Below, piece by piece: positions 44,143 to 56,080 of a stretch of 64,000 nt of DNA. Within the stretch, counting starts at the first letter, position 1. Every line of letters starts with the position of its first letter. The position numbers were made by a program, and so were the translations under genes. Under the pieces are notes generated by a model. That model saw only the letters and a list, made by a program, of their open reading frames with translations. It was not told the DNA's origin and made no database searches. The stretch is from Halopseudomonas oceani (GTDB lineage Bacteria; Pseudomonadota; Gammaproteobacteria; Pseudomonadales; Pseudomonadaceae): contig NZ_PPSK01000010.1 in assembly GCF_002903165.1 (NCBI RefSeq), positions 88,802-152,801 of the forward strand. The letters are read 5' to 3'.

Positions 44143-45165
44143 CTATTCTTTTATTCCCTCCGCAATAACTGTCTTTCTGTAGCTACCGGGGGCTGTGCCG
44201 GTCCAGCGTTTGAATGCGCGCTGAAATGCCTCAGGTGCCGAGAAGCCCAGCAGGAACGCAATCTCCCCCAATGCCATTTCTGTGTCGCGGATATAGGTGA
44301 TCGCGAGGTTTCTCCGCATCTCGTCAATAATCTGCTGATAGCTCGTACCCGCCTCATGGTACAAGCGGCGACGCAGGGTCCAGGCAGGTAACCCCAGTTC
44401 ATAAGCCGCCTGCGCCAGAGACGGCGGCTGACTGTCCAGTTGCGGAGCAATCAGCGCTTCTACCCGTTCACGCAGGCCCCGGTGACGAGTCAGCTCGTTC
44501 AACCGCTGTGCACACAGCTCGCGCAGGTGTGCGTGGGTCGGCGCGGCGCTTTGCGCCAGCGGCAGGTCAAGGCTGCGCGGCTCCCAGACCAGCTGGTTGT
44601 GTGGCTGCTCGAAATGCACCGGGCAGCCGAAGAACGGTTCATAGCGCGCTGCATAGGGCGGTGCCGGAAATTCGATGTGTACTTCACGCAGCTGGGCTTT
44701 GCCGCCGGTCAGGTCCCGGCCTACCTGGGCACGTGCAGCCAACGCGGAATCGACCACAAACAGGTTGAACATGTTGTATGGGCTGATCGAATAGAAGCGC
44801 AGGGCGGGTGGCTCAAAGCTTGAGTGGCCGCGATAGTTCTGGCTGCCGAGCAGCTCGAACTCGATCATGGTGCTGAACGCTGCGCCGAGGTTCGGCGCGC
44901 ACTGCGCCGCCATGCCACTCAGGCCAAGATGGCTGATGCGACTGCACTGACCCATCAGCAGGCCGATGGCGGGCTCGCGAGTGTAGCGAATCGCCGCGTT
45001 ACCCAGACGCATGAATCGCGGAATGCTGATACGGGCGTGGGGCTGCGCCAACAGGGCGTCGGTGATACGAAACCGGCCAAATAACGGCGCCGGGTCCAGT
45101 CCCATGCGCAGGATGGCGTCGCGCAGGCTGAGCAGGTAGCCGACGGACAGGTCACCGAGTTTCAT
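44143..45165 (-). CDS. AraC family transcriptional regulator
   Basis: A 340-residue regulator started at MKLGDLSVGYLLSLRDAIL (45165), with GGAGC upstream; a TTG 48 bases earlier is possible. The N-terminal half is an Arabinose_bd-like (PF12625) domain, with RFMRLGNAAIRYTREPAIGLLMG. The C-terminal HTH_18 has two helix-turn-helix units, LAQAAYELGLPAWTLRRRL and IAFLLGFSAPEAFQRAFKRW, followed by TGTAPGSYRK. It is divergent from fadH, and a 21-bp-spaced direct repeat lies between. It likely controls fadH, with a fatty-acid-related ligand as a guess. Confidence 0.9.
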   Translation of the reverse strand: MKLGDLSVGYLLSLRDAILRMGLDPAPLFGRFRITDALLAQPHARISIPRFMRLGNAAIRYTREPAIGLLMGQCSRISHLGLSGMAAQCAPNLGAAFSTMIEFELLGSQNYRGHSSFEPPALRFYSISPYNMFNLFVVDSALAARAQVGRDLTGGKAQLREVHIEFPAPPYAARYEPFFGCPVHFEQPHNQLVWEPRSLDLPLAQSAAPTHAHLRELCAQRLNELTRHRGLRERVEALIAPQLDSQPPSLAQAAYELGLPAWTLRRRLYHEAGTSYQQIIDEMRRNLAITYIRDTEMALGEIAFLLGFSAPEAFQRAFKRWTGTAPGSYRKTVIAEGIKE

Positions 45166-45191
45166 TGTGGACGTTGCTCCGGGGCTGGTAG

Positions 45192-47369
<2,178 letters not shown>

Positions 47370-47389
47370 TTCGGCGCTAGTAACCTACA

Positions 47390-47420
47390 GGCGGCGCCCG
47401 TTTTTCGGGCGTCGCCGTTT
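47390..47420 (+). terminator. Terminator after fadH
   Basis: GGCGGCGCCCG TTTTT CGGGCGTCGCC: an 11-bp stem with one G-T pair, followed only by GTTTA, so the U tract is weak. Confidence 0.65.
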
Positions 47421-47601
47421 ACCGAAAATCTGCGACAGATTCCCGCTTTTCCCAACTATTCTTTCGGTCCGGCGAACCGCGTGCCAAATCGGTCACACAC
47501 CAAAATGAACCTTTTGCCTACACTCACTGCCTGATAGAGGCGCGGGGTGCAATTGCCCGAGAATTGGCGCACAGTGTTGCTCGGGGCAAGGAGAAAGGGT
47601 C

Positions 47602-48474
47602 ATGAATACGCCAACAAAGCCGCTGCTGACCGAGGCGGTCATGTTCTTTTCGGAGCGAGGTATCTCGAAGGAGATGCTGTTTCCCGAATTTGAGGCCCTG
47701 TTGGACGGCATGGTCGCGGCTCCCGAATACGCCGACGAAACTGTGGAGGCCGTCTTTCTGCAGATCAACACCCGGCTGCAGGTGCGCTCTGCCGTATTCT
47801 TCAATCTTGATTTTGACCTTGATGGCTACGTCAACCGACTGTGGAACCTGCCTTTGCGGCAGATTGCCGAACGTGGTGACCGTGGTCCTGACATGGGCGG
47901 TGGCCCGATCCGGCTGGTTTGTCTGGGGTTCAACAAGCAGCCGCAGTACCGGCCGATGTTGTGGAAGCCCGGTGCCCGCGGCAACAGCAACGATCTGGCG
48001 CTGGTCAAGGAAGCCGTCGCCCACAACGCGCTGGGTATTCTTGGCGAAGACGAAGAAGCCATTCGCTACATCGCTCCCGAACGTTTGCATATGGCTGCCG
48101 AGGACACCTGGTACGGTGGCGGGCAGGTCAACGACGTTGACGACCTCATTCCGCTGACCAGTACGCCGCCTGCCGCAGCGTCCGCTACGGCAGCGGCCAG
48201 TGGTGAGCTGCAACGCTTGCGCGAACAGCATGCGCAGGAGGTGCGCGAATTGCGCAAGCAGGTTGAGGCACTGGGTACCCGGATCAAGGCGATGGCGCTA
48301 GAGAAGGAACAGGCGCTGGTCGAACTCAAGGGGATTCACGCTGACCATCTGGAGATCGTTCAGGGCGAGCTGCTTGATATCAAGCAGGAGCTGGCTGAGC
48401 AGCAGCGGATCAACGCCGCGCTCAAGCGTGAGCTGAGCAAATTTCAGAATCGTACCGCCAGTGACTTTGAATAG
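47602..48474 (+). CDS. Conserved protein of unknown function with C-terminal coiled coil
   Basis: A 290-residue soluble protein, start supported by AAGGAGAAAGGG. I do not recognise a named catalytic family. The N-terminal half (about 1-170) is globular and acidic, with segments such as NLDFDLDGYVNRLWNLPLRQI and GGPIRLVCLGFNKQPQ. A low-complexity Ala/Thr/Ser linker (about 190-205) leads to a long coiled coil (about 205-285; LREQHAQEVRELRKQVEAL and further heptads). Related proteins are sometimes labelled chromosome-partitioning, but I see no ParA or ParB motif. The order before DUF1853 and nadK is conserved in Pseudomonas, as I remember it. Confidence 0.8.
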   Translation: MNTPTKPLLTEAVMFFSERGISKEMLFPEFEALLDGMVAAPEYADETVEAVFLQINTRLQVRSAVFFNLDFDLDGYVNRLWNLPLRQIAERGDRGPDMGGGPIRLVCLGFNKQPQYRPMLWKPGARGNSNDLALVKEAVAHNALGILGEDEEAIRYIAPERLHMAAEDTWYGGGQVNDVDDLIPLTSTPPAAASATAAASGELQRLREQHAQEVRELRKQVEALGTRIKAMALEKEQALVELKGIHADHLEIVQGELLDIKQELAEQQRINAALKRELSKFQNRTASDFE

Positions 48475-48486
48475 CGTGGTTTCGGT

Positions 48487-49392
48487 CTAGTCATGCGGCC
48501 AGACATCATCCACACACAGCAGCCGTTCACTTTCCAGTAGCGCCTGTCCTGCTCGGCAGAACATCACCGCTCGCTTGTTCCCGCTCCGATCACTTCGTGC
48601 CCGCATTTCGCTCGGTCCAAGTACGGGCGCTTCCGACGCGGCAGGTGGCATCAGCCAGGCCTTGTGCGCCATTGGCAACCAACGCTCTTCAACATCCAGC
48701 GACACGAGTTCGTGCCGGTGGCACCAATGATAAGGTGCTGCCGTGATTATCTGTCCAAGCACCGGGGGCACCGGGTTGTGCAGCGGCTGAAACAGGCCGC
48801 CTTGCAGCCAGGCCGCAGAACAGTCGGGCAGCGGCAGCGCCCGGTGTGTAGTCGCCAGCTCGGCCAGTCGTCCGCCCAAAGGCAACTGATGCTCACGCAG
48901 GCGCTTGAGCTTGTTGGCTAGGTTGTCTCGTGGGTCCACTCCCCACCAACTGGCCGGATCGCTGGTCTGGCCGCTGGCGAGCGGCAGCTCCGGTCGGGCC
49001 AGATAGAACTTGATTGCCAGCTCAAGGTGGACGATTGCGCTGTCTGCGGCCTGGATGATCAGATCCAATTCACCGTAGGTGTGGGCACCGTCGCGCAGGG
49101 CCAGATTGTGGGCGAGGATGCGGGTGTCGGGGGCAAGGGTGAGCAGGGCATGCCAGAGACGCTCATAATAGTTGCCCAGGCGGCGGTCCGGGGAGTCACC
49201 GAGCAGCGCCTCGAGCGTCGCAGGGTCTTCGTCCAGCAGCGCCAAGGCGTGCAGTAGTTGCTCGGGATCGTCCCTCCATACGCTGCCTCTCAGCGGGTCG
49301 CGCATGGGGAGCAGTTGGTCGTCGAGCAGGGCCGGGCTGAAGGCAATCCAGGCCATATCACGGACGCTGGCGTGTGCAAAGACGGGCAGCAT
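48487..49392 (-). CDS. DUF1853 family protein
   Basis: A 301-residue protein. The central block GNYYERLWHALLTLAPDTRI and ELDLIIQAADSAIVHLELAIKFYL matches the DUF1853 family. The E-L-D...E-x-x-x-K arrangement recalls the core of PD-(D/E)XK nucleases, a relation that is my inference only. The family is widespread in Pseudomonas and its function is unknown. It converges with the coiled-coil gene (12-bp gap) and diverges from nadK. Confidence 0.85.
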   Translation of the reverse strand: MLPVFAHASVRDMAWIAFSPALLDDQLLPMRDPLRGSVWRDDPEQLLHALALLDEDPATLEALLGDSPDRRLGNYYERLWHALLTLAPDTRILAHNLALRDGAHTYGELDLIIQAADSAIVHLELAIKFYLARPELPLASGQTSDPASWWGVDPRDNLANKLKRLREHQLPLGGRLAELATTHRALPLPDCSAAWLQGGLFQPLHNPVPPVLGQIITAAPYHWCHRHELVSLDVEERWLPMAHKAWLMPPAASEAPVLGPSEMRARSDRSGNKRAVMFCRAGQALLESERLLCVDDVWPHD

Positions 49393-49489
49393 GAAACCTC
49401 TCGTATTTGCCAGCCCAGGCTGGCTGCGGAATAATCGGCGCTCGTCCGCCCAGTCTCGGGCATCTCTGACACGAACGCAAAGAGGTGGT

Positions 49490-50374
49490 ATGGATCAGTT
49501 CCGCAATATCGGTCTCATCGGACGCCTTGGCAGCGGGCGGGTGGTCGATACCCTCAAACGCCTCAAGCGCTTTCTGCTCGATACCGGGCATACGGTGATC
49601 CTTGAGGATGCGGTGGCGGATCTGCTTCCCGGCCATCAGCAGCAGGTTTGTTCGCGCAAGATGATGGGTGAGATCTGCGATCTGGTCATCGTGGTGGGCG
49701 GCGACGGCAGCCTGCTCGGCGCGGCCCGTGCGCTATGTCGCTACAACATTCCGGTGCTGGGGGTTAACCGCGGCGGCCTCGGCTTCTTGACCGATATTCC
49801 GCCGGATGAACTGGAACAGAAGGTTGGCGATGTGCTGGCCGGTCATTACATGGTCGAAACCCGCTTTCTGCTTGACGCCTTCGTGCGCCGCGGCGAGGAG
49901 CAGCTGGGTACCAGCGAGGCGTTGAATGATGTGCTGCTGCATCCGGGCAAGTCGGCGCGGATGATCGAGTTTGAGCTGTATGTGGACGGCCAGTTTGTCT
50001 ACAGCCAGAAATCCGATGGCCTGATTGTCGCCACCCCCACCGGATCGACCGCCTACGCGTTGTCGGCCGGTGGCCCGATCATGCATCCGAAACTGGATGC
50101 CGTGGTGCTGGTGCCGATGTTCCCGCATACCCTGTCGAGCCGACCGATCGTGGTCGATGGCAACAGCGAGCTGAAGATCATTATCTCCAAGCAAAGCGGT
50201 ATCTATCCGCAGGTCAGCTGTGACGGCCAGGTGCACATCTCCTGCGCGCCCGGCGACAGCATTACCATCCGCAAGAAGCCGCAGAAGCTGCGCCTGCTGC
50301 ATCCGCTGGATCACAATTTCTACGCGATCTGTCGCAGCAAGCTCGGCTGGTCCAGCCGGCTGACGGATCAGTAG
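49490..50374 (+). CDS. nadK: NAD kinase
   Basis: A 294-residue kinase started at MDQFRNIGLIGRLGSG (49490), with AGAGGTGG upstream. The motif GGDGSLLGAAR (about residue 72) binds ATP, and NRGGLGFLTDI and TPTGSTAYALSAGGPI (about 185-200) are the other family signatures. It phosphorylates NAD to NADP in the cytoplasm. It begins the series nadK, metallophosphatase, rhomboid, DUF1315, DUF2797, pepN, which is conserved in Pseudomonas. Confidence 0.97.
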   Translation: MDQFRNIGLIGRLGSGRVVDTLKRLKRFLLDTGHTVILEDAVADLLPGHQQQVCSRKMMGEICDLVIVVGGDGSLLGAARALCRYNIPVLGVNRGGLGFLTDIPPDELEQKVGDVLAGHYMVETRFLLDAFVRRGEEQLGTSEALNDVLLHPGKSARMIEFELYVDGQFVYSQKSDGLIVATPTGSTAYALSAGGPIMHPKLDAVVLVPMFPHTLSSRPIVVDGNSELKIIISKQSGIYPQVSCDGQVHISCAPGDSITIRKKPQKLRLLHPLDHNFYAICRSKLGWSSRLTDQ

Positions 50375-50381
50375 GTAACGG

Positions 50382-51341
50382 ATGGAAGAGCATCAGGGTT
50401 ACGACATCATCGGAGACGTGCACGGATGTGCGCACACGCTGGAGCGCTTGCTCGAGTTGATGGGGTATCGGGTTCAGGCGGGGGTATGGCGCCACCCGCA
50501 GCGCAAGGCACTGTTTCTTGGCGACATCATTGACCGTGGCCCGCGTATTCGCGAGGCGCTGCACATTGTGCATGGCATGGTCGAAGCGGGCGAGGCGCAG
50601 TGCATCATGGGCAACCATGAGTTCAACGCCCTGGGCTGGGAAACCCGCGCGCCTGCGGGCAGTGGCCGCGAGTACCTGCGTGACCACAACGAGCGCCATT
50701 TGCGCCTGATTGGCGATACCCTCGAACAGTTTGCCCCGTGGCCACAGGAGTGGAGTGAGTTCGTCGAGTGGTTCGCTCAGTTGCCTCTGTTTCTCGATTT
50801 CGGCCTGTTCCGCATGGTTCACGCCTGCTGGGATGCGCGACTGATTCAGCCGTTGCGCGAGCAATATCCCGACGGCCGTATCGATCGTGAGTTCATTGAG
50901 GCCTCGGTGGAGCGGGGCAGCTTTGCCGCTCAGACCTTTGACCGACTGCTGCGTGGCACTGACATGCGCCTGCCGCACGGCATGACGATGACCGGCAAGG
51001 ACGGGTTTACCCGCGCTTTTTTTCGCACCAAGTTTTGGGAAGAGGCGCCACTGACCTATGGCGATGTGGTGTTTCAGCCCGATGCGCTGCCAACCGAGAT
51101 CGCGGCCAGGCCGCTCAGCGATGATCAGCGCGCCGAGCTGCTGATCTATGGACCGGAACAGCCGATGCTGTTTGTAGGTCATTACTGGCAACAGGGGCGA
51201 CCGCATCCGATTCGCCCCAATCTGGCCTGCCTGGATTACAGCGCGGTCAAGTACGGCAAGTTGGTAGCCTACCGCTGGAGCGGTGAGCGTCACCTGGATC
51301 GCGACCATTTTGTCTGGGTCGATGTACCCAAACTGGATTGA
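50382..51341 (+). CDS. Metallophosphoesterase (calcineurin-like)
   Basis: A 319-residue enzyme. The metal-binding motifs appear in order: DIIGDVHGCAHTLERLL (residues 6-22), FLGDIIDRGP (about 45-54), and IMGNHEFNALGW (about 75-86). A later GH segment, LFVGHYWQQG, supplies the last histidine. This is the pattern of the protein phosphatase/Ap4A-hydrolase-like superfamily. The substrate is unknown. It starts 8 bp after nadK and ends 8 bp before the rhomboid start, so the genes are co-transcribed. Confidence 0.9.
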   Translation: MEEHQGYDIIGDVHGCAHTLERLLELMGYRVQAGVWRHPQRKALFLGDIIDRGPRIREALHIVHGMVEAGEAQCIMGNHEFNALGWETRAPAGSGREYLRDHNERHLRLIGDTLEQFAPWPQEWSEFVEWFAQLPLFLDFGLFRMVHACWDARLIQPLREQYPDGRIDREFIEASVERGSFAAQTFDRLLRGTDMRLPHGMTMTGKDGFTRAFFRTKFWEEAPLTYGDVVFQPDALPTEIAARPLSDDQRAELLIYGPEQPMLFVGHYWQQGRPHPIRPNLACLDYSAVKYGKLVAYRWSGERHLDRDHFVWVDVPKLD

Positions 51342-51349
51342 GGAGTCAC

Positions 51350-52186
51350 ATGCTCAAGGCGTTGAACTGTCAGCTCGATGAAGATTTGTCACCGCTGGTG
51401 CGCTTTCTGCGCAGTCGTGGCGTGGTGCATCGGGTGGTGGAAGAGGGCGGCATGCAGGTGGTCTGGGTGGTTGATGAAGCCGCCGCGCAGATCGTTCGCG
51501 ACGCCTACGCGCAAGGGCCACAGGCGCTGGCGGATAGTCCGGCACCGCAGCGCCCACCGAGCGAGGCTGCGCAGTTCTGGCGGCAGGCGCACCGGTTGAT
51601 CCCGGTGACTCTCGCGGTACTGGCGATTACTGCGGTCGTGGCGCTGCTGACCGGGCTGGGCAGTGATGCCGGCGGCATCGTCATGTTTACCTTTACGCCG
51701 CTGGAGGCGTCTGGGCATCTGGCGGCTCAGCCTGACATGACCCAGTGGTGGCGGTTGATTACGCCGATCTTCCTGCACTTTGGCATCATGCATCTGGCGT
51801 TTAATGCACTCTGGTACTGGGAATTGGGGCGGCGCATCGAGATGCGCTCCGGTGGGCTCTGGCTGCTGGGGCTGACCCTGCTGATCGGCGTGGTATCGAA
51901 CACGGCACAGTGGTTGTGGAGCGGAAGCAGTCTGTTTGGCGGGCTATCCGGCGTGCTCTATGGCTTGTTGGGTTATTGCTGGGTTTACCAGAAACTCGCG
52001 CCCAACGTGTTCTTTGATTTGCCACGTGGCGTGATCATCATGATGCTGGCGTGGCTGGTGCTGTGCATGACCGGACTGATCACTCTGCTGGGTTTTGGCG
52101 CCATTGCCAACGCGGCGCATGTCAGCGGTTTTGTTGCCGGGTGCGCCATCGGCGCGGTCGCCGGAACACTGCAGCGGCTGCGGTGA
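51350..52186 (+). CDS. Rhomboid family intramembrane serine protease
   Basis: A 278-residue protein started at MLKALNCQLDEDLSPLVRFL (51350), with GAGGAG upstream. A soluble N-terminal domain (about 1-75) precedes six hydrophobic segments. The catalytic serine is in FGGLSGVLYGLLGY (GxSG) and the histidine in ANAAHVSGFVAGC. The WRLITPIFLHFGIMHLAFN segment with HxxxH is standard. It cleaves membrane proteins within the bilayer; substrates are unknown. GlpG of Escherichia coli is the best-known relative. Confidence 0.93.
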   Translation: MLKALNCQLDEDLSPLVRFLRSRGVVHRVVEEGGMQVVWVVDEAAAQIVRDAYAQGPQALADSPAPQRPPSEAAQFWRQAHRLIPVTLAVLAITAVVALLTGLGSDAGGIVMFTFTPLEASGHLAAQPDMTQWWRLITPIFLHFGIMHLAFNALWYWELGRRIEMRSGGLWLLGLTLLIGVVSNTAQWLWSGSSLFGGLSGVLYGLLGYCWVYQKLAPNVFFDLPRGVIIMMLAWLVLCMTGLITLLGFGAIANAAHVSGFVAGCAIGAVAGTLQRLR

Positions 52187-52229
52187 GCGAGTACAATATC
52201 GGCTTTTCAATATTCCAGCGGGAGGCGCG

Positions 52230-52496
52230 ATGACCACTTTCATCGATATGCTGCGCAACATCACCCCTGATATCTACCAAAGCCTCAAGCTGGCTGTGGA
52301 GATTGGCAAGTGGCCTGATGGCCGCAAGCTGACGCGCGAGCAGAAGGAGCTGTGCCTGCAGGCGATGATCGCCTGGGAACAGGACAACCTGCCGGAAGAG
52401 GAACGCACCGGTTACATGGGGCCACAGGCCTGCAAGTCGCAGCAAAAGGACGTGCCGAATATCCTGTTTTCGACGGGTTCGGAGACGCTGCATTGA
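52230..52496 (+). CDS. DUF1315 (YeaC-like) family protein
   Basis: An 88-residue soluble protein started at MTTFIDMLRNITPDIYQSLK (52230), with GGGAGG upstream. The WPDGRKLTREQKELCLQAMI segment is the family core. Function is unknown. Its stop codon overlaps the TTG start of the DUF2797 gene. Confidence 0.88.
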   Translation: MTTFIDMLRNITPDIYQSLKLAVEIGKWPDGRKLTREQKELCLQAMIAWEQDNLPEEERTGYMGPQACKSQQKDVPNILFSTGSETLH

Positions 52497-53335
52497 GTCT
52501 CCTGCAGTTCGAAGGCAACGTCAGAAAGATGATCGGTCGGCTCGATGCGGCCGACGCTCCGGTTGATTACAGTCTGCCTATCGGTGAGGAACGGGTGCCG
52601 CTGAACGGCTTGCTGGGCAAGACCATTCGGCTGGAGGCCATGGGTCCAATCCATTGTGTGCACTGTGGGCGCAAGACCAAGAAGAGTTTTAGTCAGGGCT
52701 ATTGCTACCCCTGTTTCACCAAGCTGGCGCAGTGCGACAGCTGCATCATGAGCCCGGAAAAGTGCCATTACGACCAGGGCACTTGTCGTGAGCCGGCCTG
52801 GGGTGAGCAGTTCTGCATGACCGATCACATTGTCTACCTAGCCAACTCCTCGGGCCTCAAGGTGGGTATTACCCGCGCCACGCAGGTGCCGACGCGCTGG
52901 GTTGATCAGGGCGCCAGTCAGGCGCTGCCTATCTTGCGCGTAGCGACTCGCCAACAGTCTGGACTGGTTGAAGACCTGCTGCGTCAGCAGGTGGCAGACA
53001 AGACCAACTGGCGTGCATTGCTCAAAGGCAATCCCGCCCCTCTGGATCTATACGCCGAACGTGATCGATTGCTCGACAATGCCGAGGCCGGCATAGCCGA
53101 GCTGCAGGCGCGGTTCGGGCTGCAGGCGGTGCAGTTGCTGCCGCAAGCCGAGGCGCTGGAGATTCGTTACCCGGTCGAGCAGTACGTCGCCAAGCCGCAA
53201 TCGGCCAACCTCGACAAGGAGCCGGTGCTGGAAGGCACCCTGCTCGGCATCAAGGGGCAGTATCTGCTGCTCGACACTGCGGTCATCAATATTCGCAAGT
53301 ACACAGCCTATCAACTGGCATTCAGCGCCAGTTGA
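52493..53335 (+). CDS. DUF2797 family protein with Cys-rich zinc-binding motifs
   Basis: A 280-residue protein with a TTG start (52493) coupled to the previous stop, and GGAG upstream. Two Cys clusters are visible: CVHCGRKTKKSFSQGYCYPC (about residues 54-73) and CDSCIMSPEKCHYDQGTC (about 80-97). These probably bind zinc. The middle part, VYLANSSGLKVGITRATQVP, recalls the start of a GIY-YIG-type fold, which is an inference. The family has no assigned function. Other starts in the same frame upstream would overlap DUF1315 and were rejected. Confidence 0.88.
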   Translation: MSLLQFEGNVRKMIGRLDAADAPVDYSLPIGEERVPLNGLLGKTIRLEAMGPIHCVHCGRKTKKSFSQGYCYPCFTKLAQCDSCIMSPEKCHYDQGTCREPAWGEQFCMTDHIVYLANSSGLKVGITRATQVPTRWVDQGASQALPILRVATRQQSGLVEDLLRQQVADKTNWRALLKGNPAPLDLYAERDRLLDNAEAGIAELQARFGLQAVQLLPQAEALEIRYPVEQYVAKPQSANLDKEPVLEGTLLGIKGQYLLLDTAVINIRKYTAYQLAFSAS

Positions 53336-53419
53336 GCCATTTCGGCAGGGCCGCTCTGCAGCGGGGCGGCCGAACATGATTCATCGGCCGGCTTACCCCG
53401 GCTGCAGCGGAGCTCAGAC

Positions 53420-56074
53420 ATGCGTACCGAACAACCGAAGACGATTTACCTCAAGGACTACCAAGCCCCGGATTACTGGATCGACGAGACCCAACTGACC
53501 TTTGAGCTGTTTGAAGACCACGCGCTGGTACACAGTCGTTTGGCCTTGCGCCTTAACGCTGACCGCCACAGTGAAAACGCGCTGCCGCCGCTGGTTCTGG
53601 ATGGCCAGCAGCTGGAGCTACAGAAAGTGGTGCTGGATGAGCAGGAGCTGACGGCCGACGCCTACCAAGTCGACAGTGACAGCCTGACGCTGCAGCCGAC
53701 CAGCGCGCAATTCGAACTGGCCCTGACTACCCGTATCGAGCCGCAGAACAATACCGCGCTAGAAGGGCTGTATAAGTCTGGCAGCATGTTCTGCACCCAG
53801 TGCGAGGCCGAGGGTTTCCGCAAGATCACCTATTATCTCGACCGCCCGGATGTGATGAGCCGCTTCACCACCACGGTGATCGCCGAGCGTGAGCGCTATC
53901 CGGTGCTGCTGTCCAACGGCAACCCGATTGCCTCGGGTGAGCACGAAGGCGGTCGCCACTGGGTCAGTTGGGAAGACCCGTTCCCCAAGCCGGCCTATCT
54001 GTTTGCCCTGGTCGCCGGAGATCTGTGCCTGTTGCAGGACAGCTTCACCACCATGAGCGGGCGCACCATCGATCTGCGCATCTACGTCGAGCCGGAAAAC
54101 CGCACCCAGTGCGACCACGCCATGGACAGCCTCAAGCGCTCGATGCGCTGGGACGAGGAGGTCTATGGCCGCGAGTACGATCTGGATATCTTTATGATCG
54201 TTGCGGTTAACGACTTCAACATGGGCGCGATGGAGAACAAGGGCCTCAATATCTTCAACTCCAGTTGCGTGCTGGCCCACCAGGACACCGCCACCGATAT
54301 GGCCTTCCAGCGGGTCGAAGCCGTGGTAGCGCACGAGTATTTCCACAACTGGTCCGGCAACCGGGTGACCTGCCGCGACTGGTTTCAGCTATCGCTGAAG
54401 GAAGGCTTTACTGTCTTCCGCGACTCGGAATTTTCTGCAGACATGAACTCGCGCACGGTCAAGCGTATCGAGGATGTCACTTTCCTGCGCGCGAACCAGT
54501 TCGCCGAAGACGCCGGCCCGATGGCGCACCCGGTACGCCCGGACTCCTTTATCGAAATATCCAACTTCTACACCCTGACCGTCTACGAGAAGGGCGCCGA
54601 AGTCGTGCGCATGCTGCATACCCTGTTGGGTGAAGAGGGCTTCCGCAAGGGCACCGACCTGTATTTCGAGCGCCACGATGGTCAGGCGGTCACCTGTGAT
54701 GACTTCATCAAGGCGCTGGAAGACGCCAACGGTGCCGACTTTACCCAGTTTAAACGCTGGTACAGCCAGGCTGGCACGCCGCGCCTGAACGTGCGCAGCG
54801 AATACGACGCGGCCAGCCGCGAGTATCGCTTGCACTTCAGCCAGATCTGCCCACCAACGCCGGGTCAGCCCGAGAAGCAACCGCAGGTAATCCCGGTGCG
54901 CATGGCGCTGCTGGATCGTGACGGCAACGAAATTCCGTTGCAGCTCGAGGGCAAGACCCTTGGCAACGAGGCGGTGGTATCCATTACCGAGGCCGAGCAA
55001 ACGCTGGTGTTCGAGAATGTACCGAATTGCCCGCTACCGTCGCTGCTGCGCGGCTTCTCCGCGCCGGTCAAGCTCAGCTATCCCTACAGCCGTGATGATC
55101 GGGTGTTCCTTGCCAAGCACGACCCGGATGGCTTCAACCGCTGGGAAGCGGCGCAGGGCCTGGCGGTTGACGTGTTGCAGGGACTGGTCGAAATTCACCG
55201 TGCCGGTAGGCCGCTCAACCTGGATCAGCGCCTGGTTGAGGTTATGCGCAGCGTGATTACCGACGCAGAGCTGGACGCTGCCATGGTCGCGGAAATCATC
55301 CGTCTGCCCTCCGAGGCCTATCTGATCGAACTGGCTGATGTGGCGGATGTTGACGCTATCCATTACGCCCGTGAGTGGCTGCGCCGTGCGCTGGCCGAGG
55401 CCCTGCGCGACGAGATGTCGGCGCGTTATCAGCTTCTGTCTGCCGCCGGGGCGGGGGCGTTTAGCGCCAAGGCCGATGCCATGGCCGCGCGCAGCCTGAA
55501 AAACAGCCTGCTGGCCTACTTGATGCTGACCGGTGAGCAGCAAGTGGTGGGCTGGTGCGTGCGCCAGTTTGTCGAGTCAACCAATATGACCGATCGTCAG
55601 GCCGCGCTGGTGGCGTTGGTCAATTCCCCGTTCGAGCAGCAGCGTGAAGCGGCGTTGGCAGAGTTTGCCGAGCGCTGGGCCGAGTATCCGCTGGTTATGG
55701 ATCAGTGGTTCAGCATTCAGGCCGCCGCCAGCCAGCCCGGTGCGCTGGATCGGGTGCGCAAGCTGATGGAGCATCCTTTGTTCACCATGCGTAATCCGAA
55801 CAAGGTGCGCTCGCTGATCGGCGCGTTCGCCAACCAGAACCTAGTTAACTTCCATGCGCTGGATGGCAGTGGCTATGCTTTTCTGGCCGACCGTATCATT
55901 GAGCTGGACCGCAGCAACCCGCAGATTGCCTCGCGTCTGGTGACGCCGCTGAGCCGCTGGCGCAAATTCGAGCCGGGTCGGCAGGAACTGATGAAGGCCC
56001 AGCTGGCGCGAATCCTGGGAGAGAACCCGCTCTCGCCTGATGTTTACGAGGTAGTCAGCAAATCGCTTGCCTGA
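53420..56074 (+). CDS. pepN: Aminopeptidase N
   Basis: An 884-residue M1 metallopeptidase with GGAG upstream of ATG. The substrate-anchoring GAMEN sequence (MGAMENKGLN, about residue 270) and the zinc site HEYFHNWSGNRVT (HExxH, about residue 305) with the third ligand in SLKEGFTVFRD are intact. The C-terminal alpha-helical domain is complete. It removes N-terminal residues from peptides in the cytoplasm. Downstream is a hairpin without T run. Confidence 0.97.
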   Translation: MRTEQPKTIYLKDYQAPDYWIDETQLTFELFEDHALVHSRLALRLNADRHSENALPPLVLDGQQLELQKVVLDEQELTADAYQVDSDSLTLQPTSAQFELALTTRIEPQNNTALEGLYKSGSMFCTQCEAEGFRKITYYLDRPDVMSRFTTTVIAERERYPVLLSNGNPIASGEHEGGRHWVSWEDPFPKPAYLFALVAGDLCLLQDSFTTMSGRTIDLRIYVEPENRTQCDHAMDSLKRSMRWDEEVYGREYDLDIFMIVAVNDFNMGAMENKGLNIFNSSCVLAHQDTATDMAFQRVEAVVAHEYFHNWSGNRVTCRDWFQLSLKEGFTVFRDSEFSADMNSRTVKRIEDVTFLRANQFAEDAGPMAHPVRPDSFIEISNFYTLTVYEKGAEVVRMLHTLLGEEGFRKGTDLYFERHDGQAVTCDDFIKALEDANGADFTQFKRWYSQAGTPRLNVRSEYDAASREYRLHFSQICPPTPGQPEKQPQVIPVRMALLDRDGNEIPLQLEGKTLGNEAVVSITEAEQTLVFENVPNCPLPSLLRGFSAPVKLSYPYSRDDRVFLAKHDPDGFNRWEAAQGLAVDVLQGLVEIHRAGRPLNLDQRLVEVMRSVITDAELDAAMVAEIIRLPSEAYLIELADVADVDAIHYAREWLRRALAEALRDEMSARYQLLSAAGAGAFSAKADAMAARSLKNSLLAYLMLTGEQQVVGWCVRQFVESTNMTDRQAALVALVNSPFEQQREAALAEFAERWAEYPLVMDQWFSIQAAASQPGALDRVRKLMEHPLFTMRNPNKVRSLIGAFANQNLVNFHALDGSGYAFLADRIIELDRSNPQIASRLVTPLSRWRKFEPGRQELMKAQLARILGENPLSPDVYEVVSKSLA

Positions 56075-56080
56075 GGGAGA

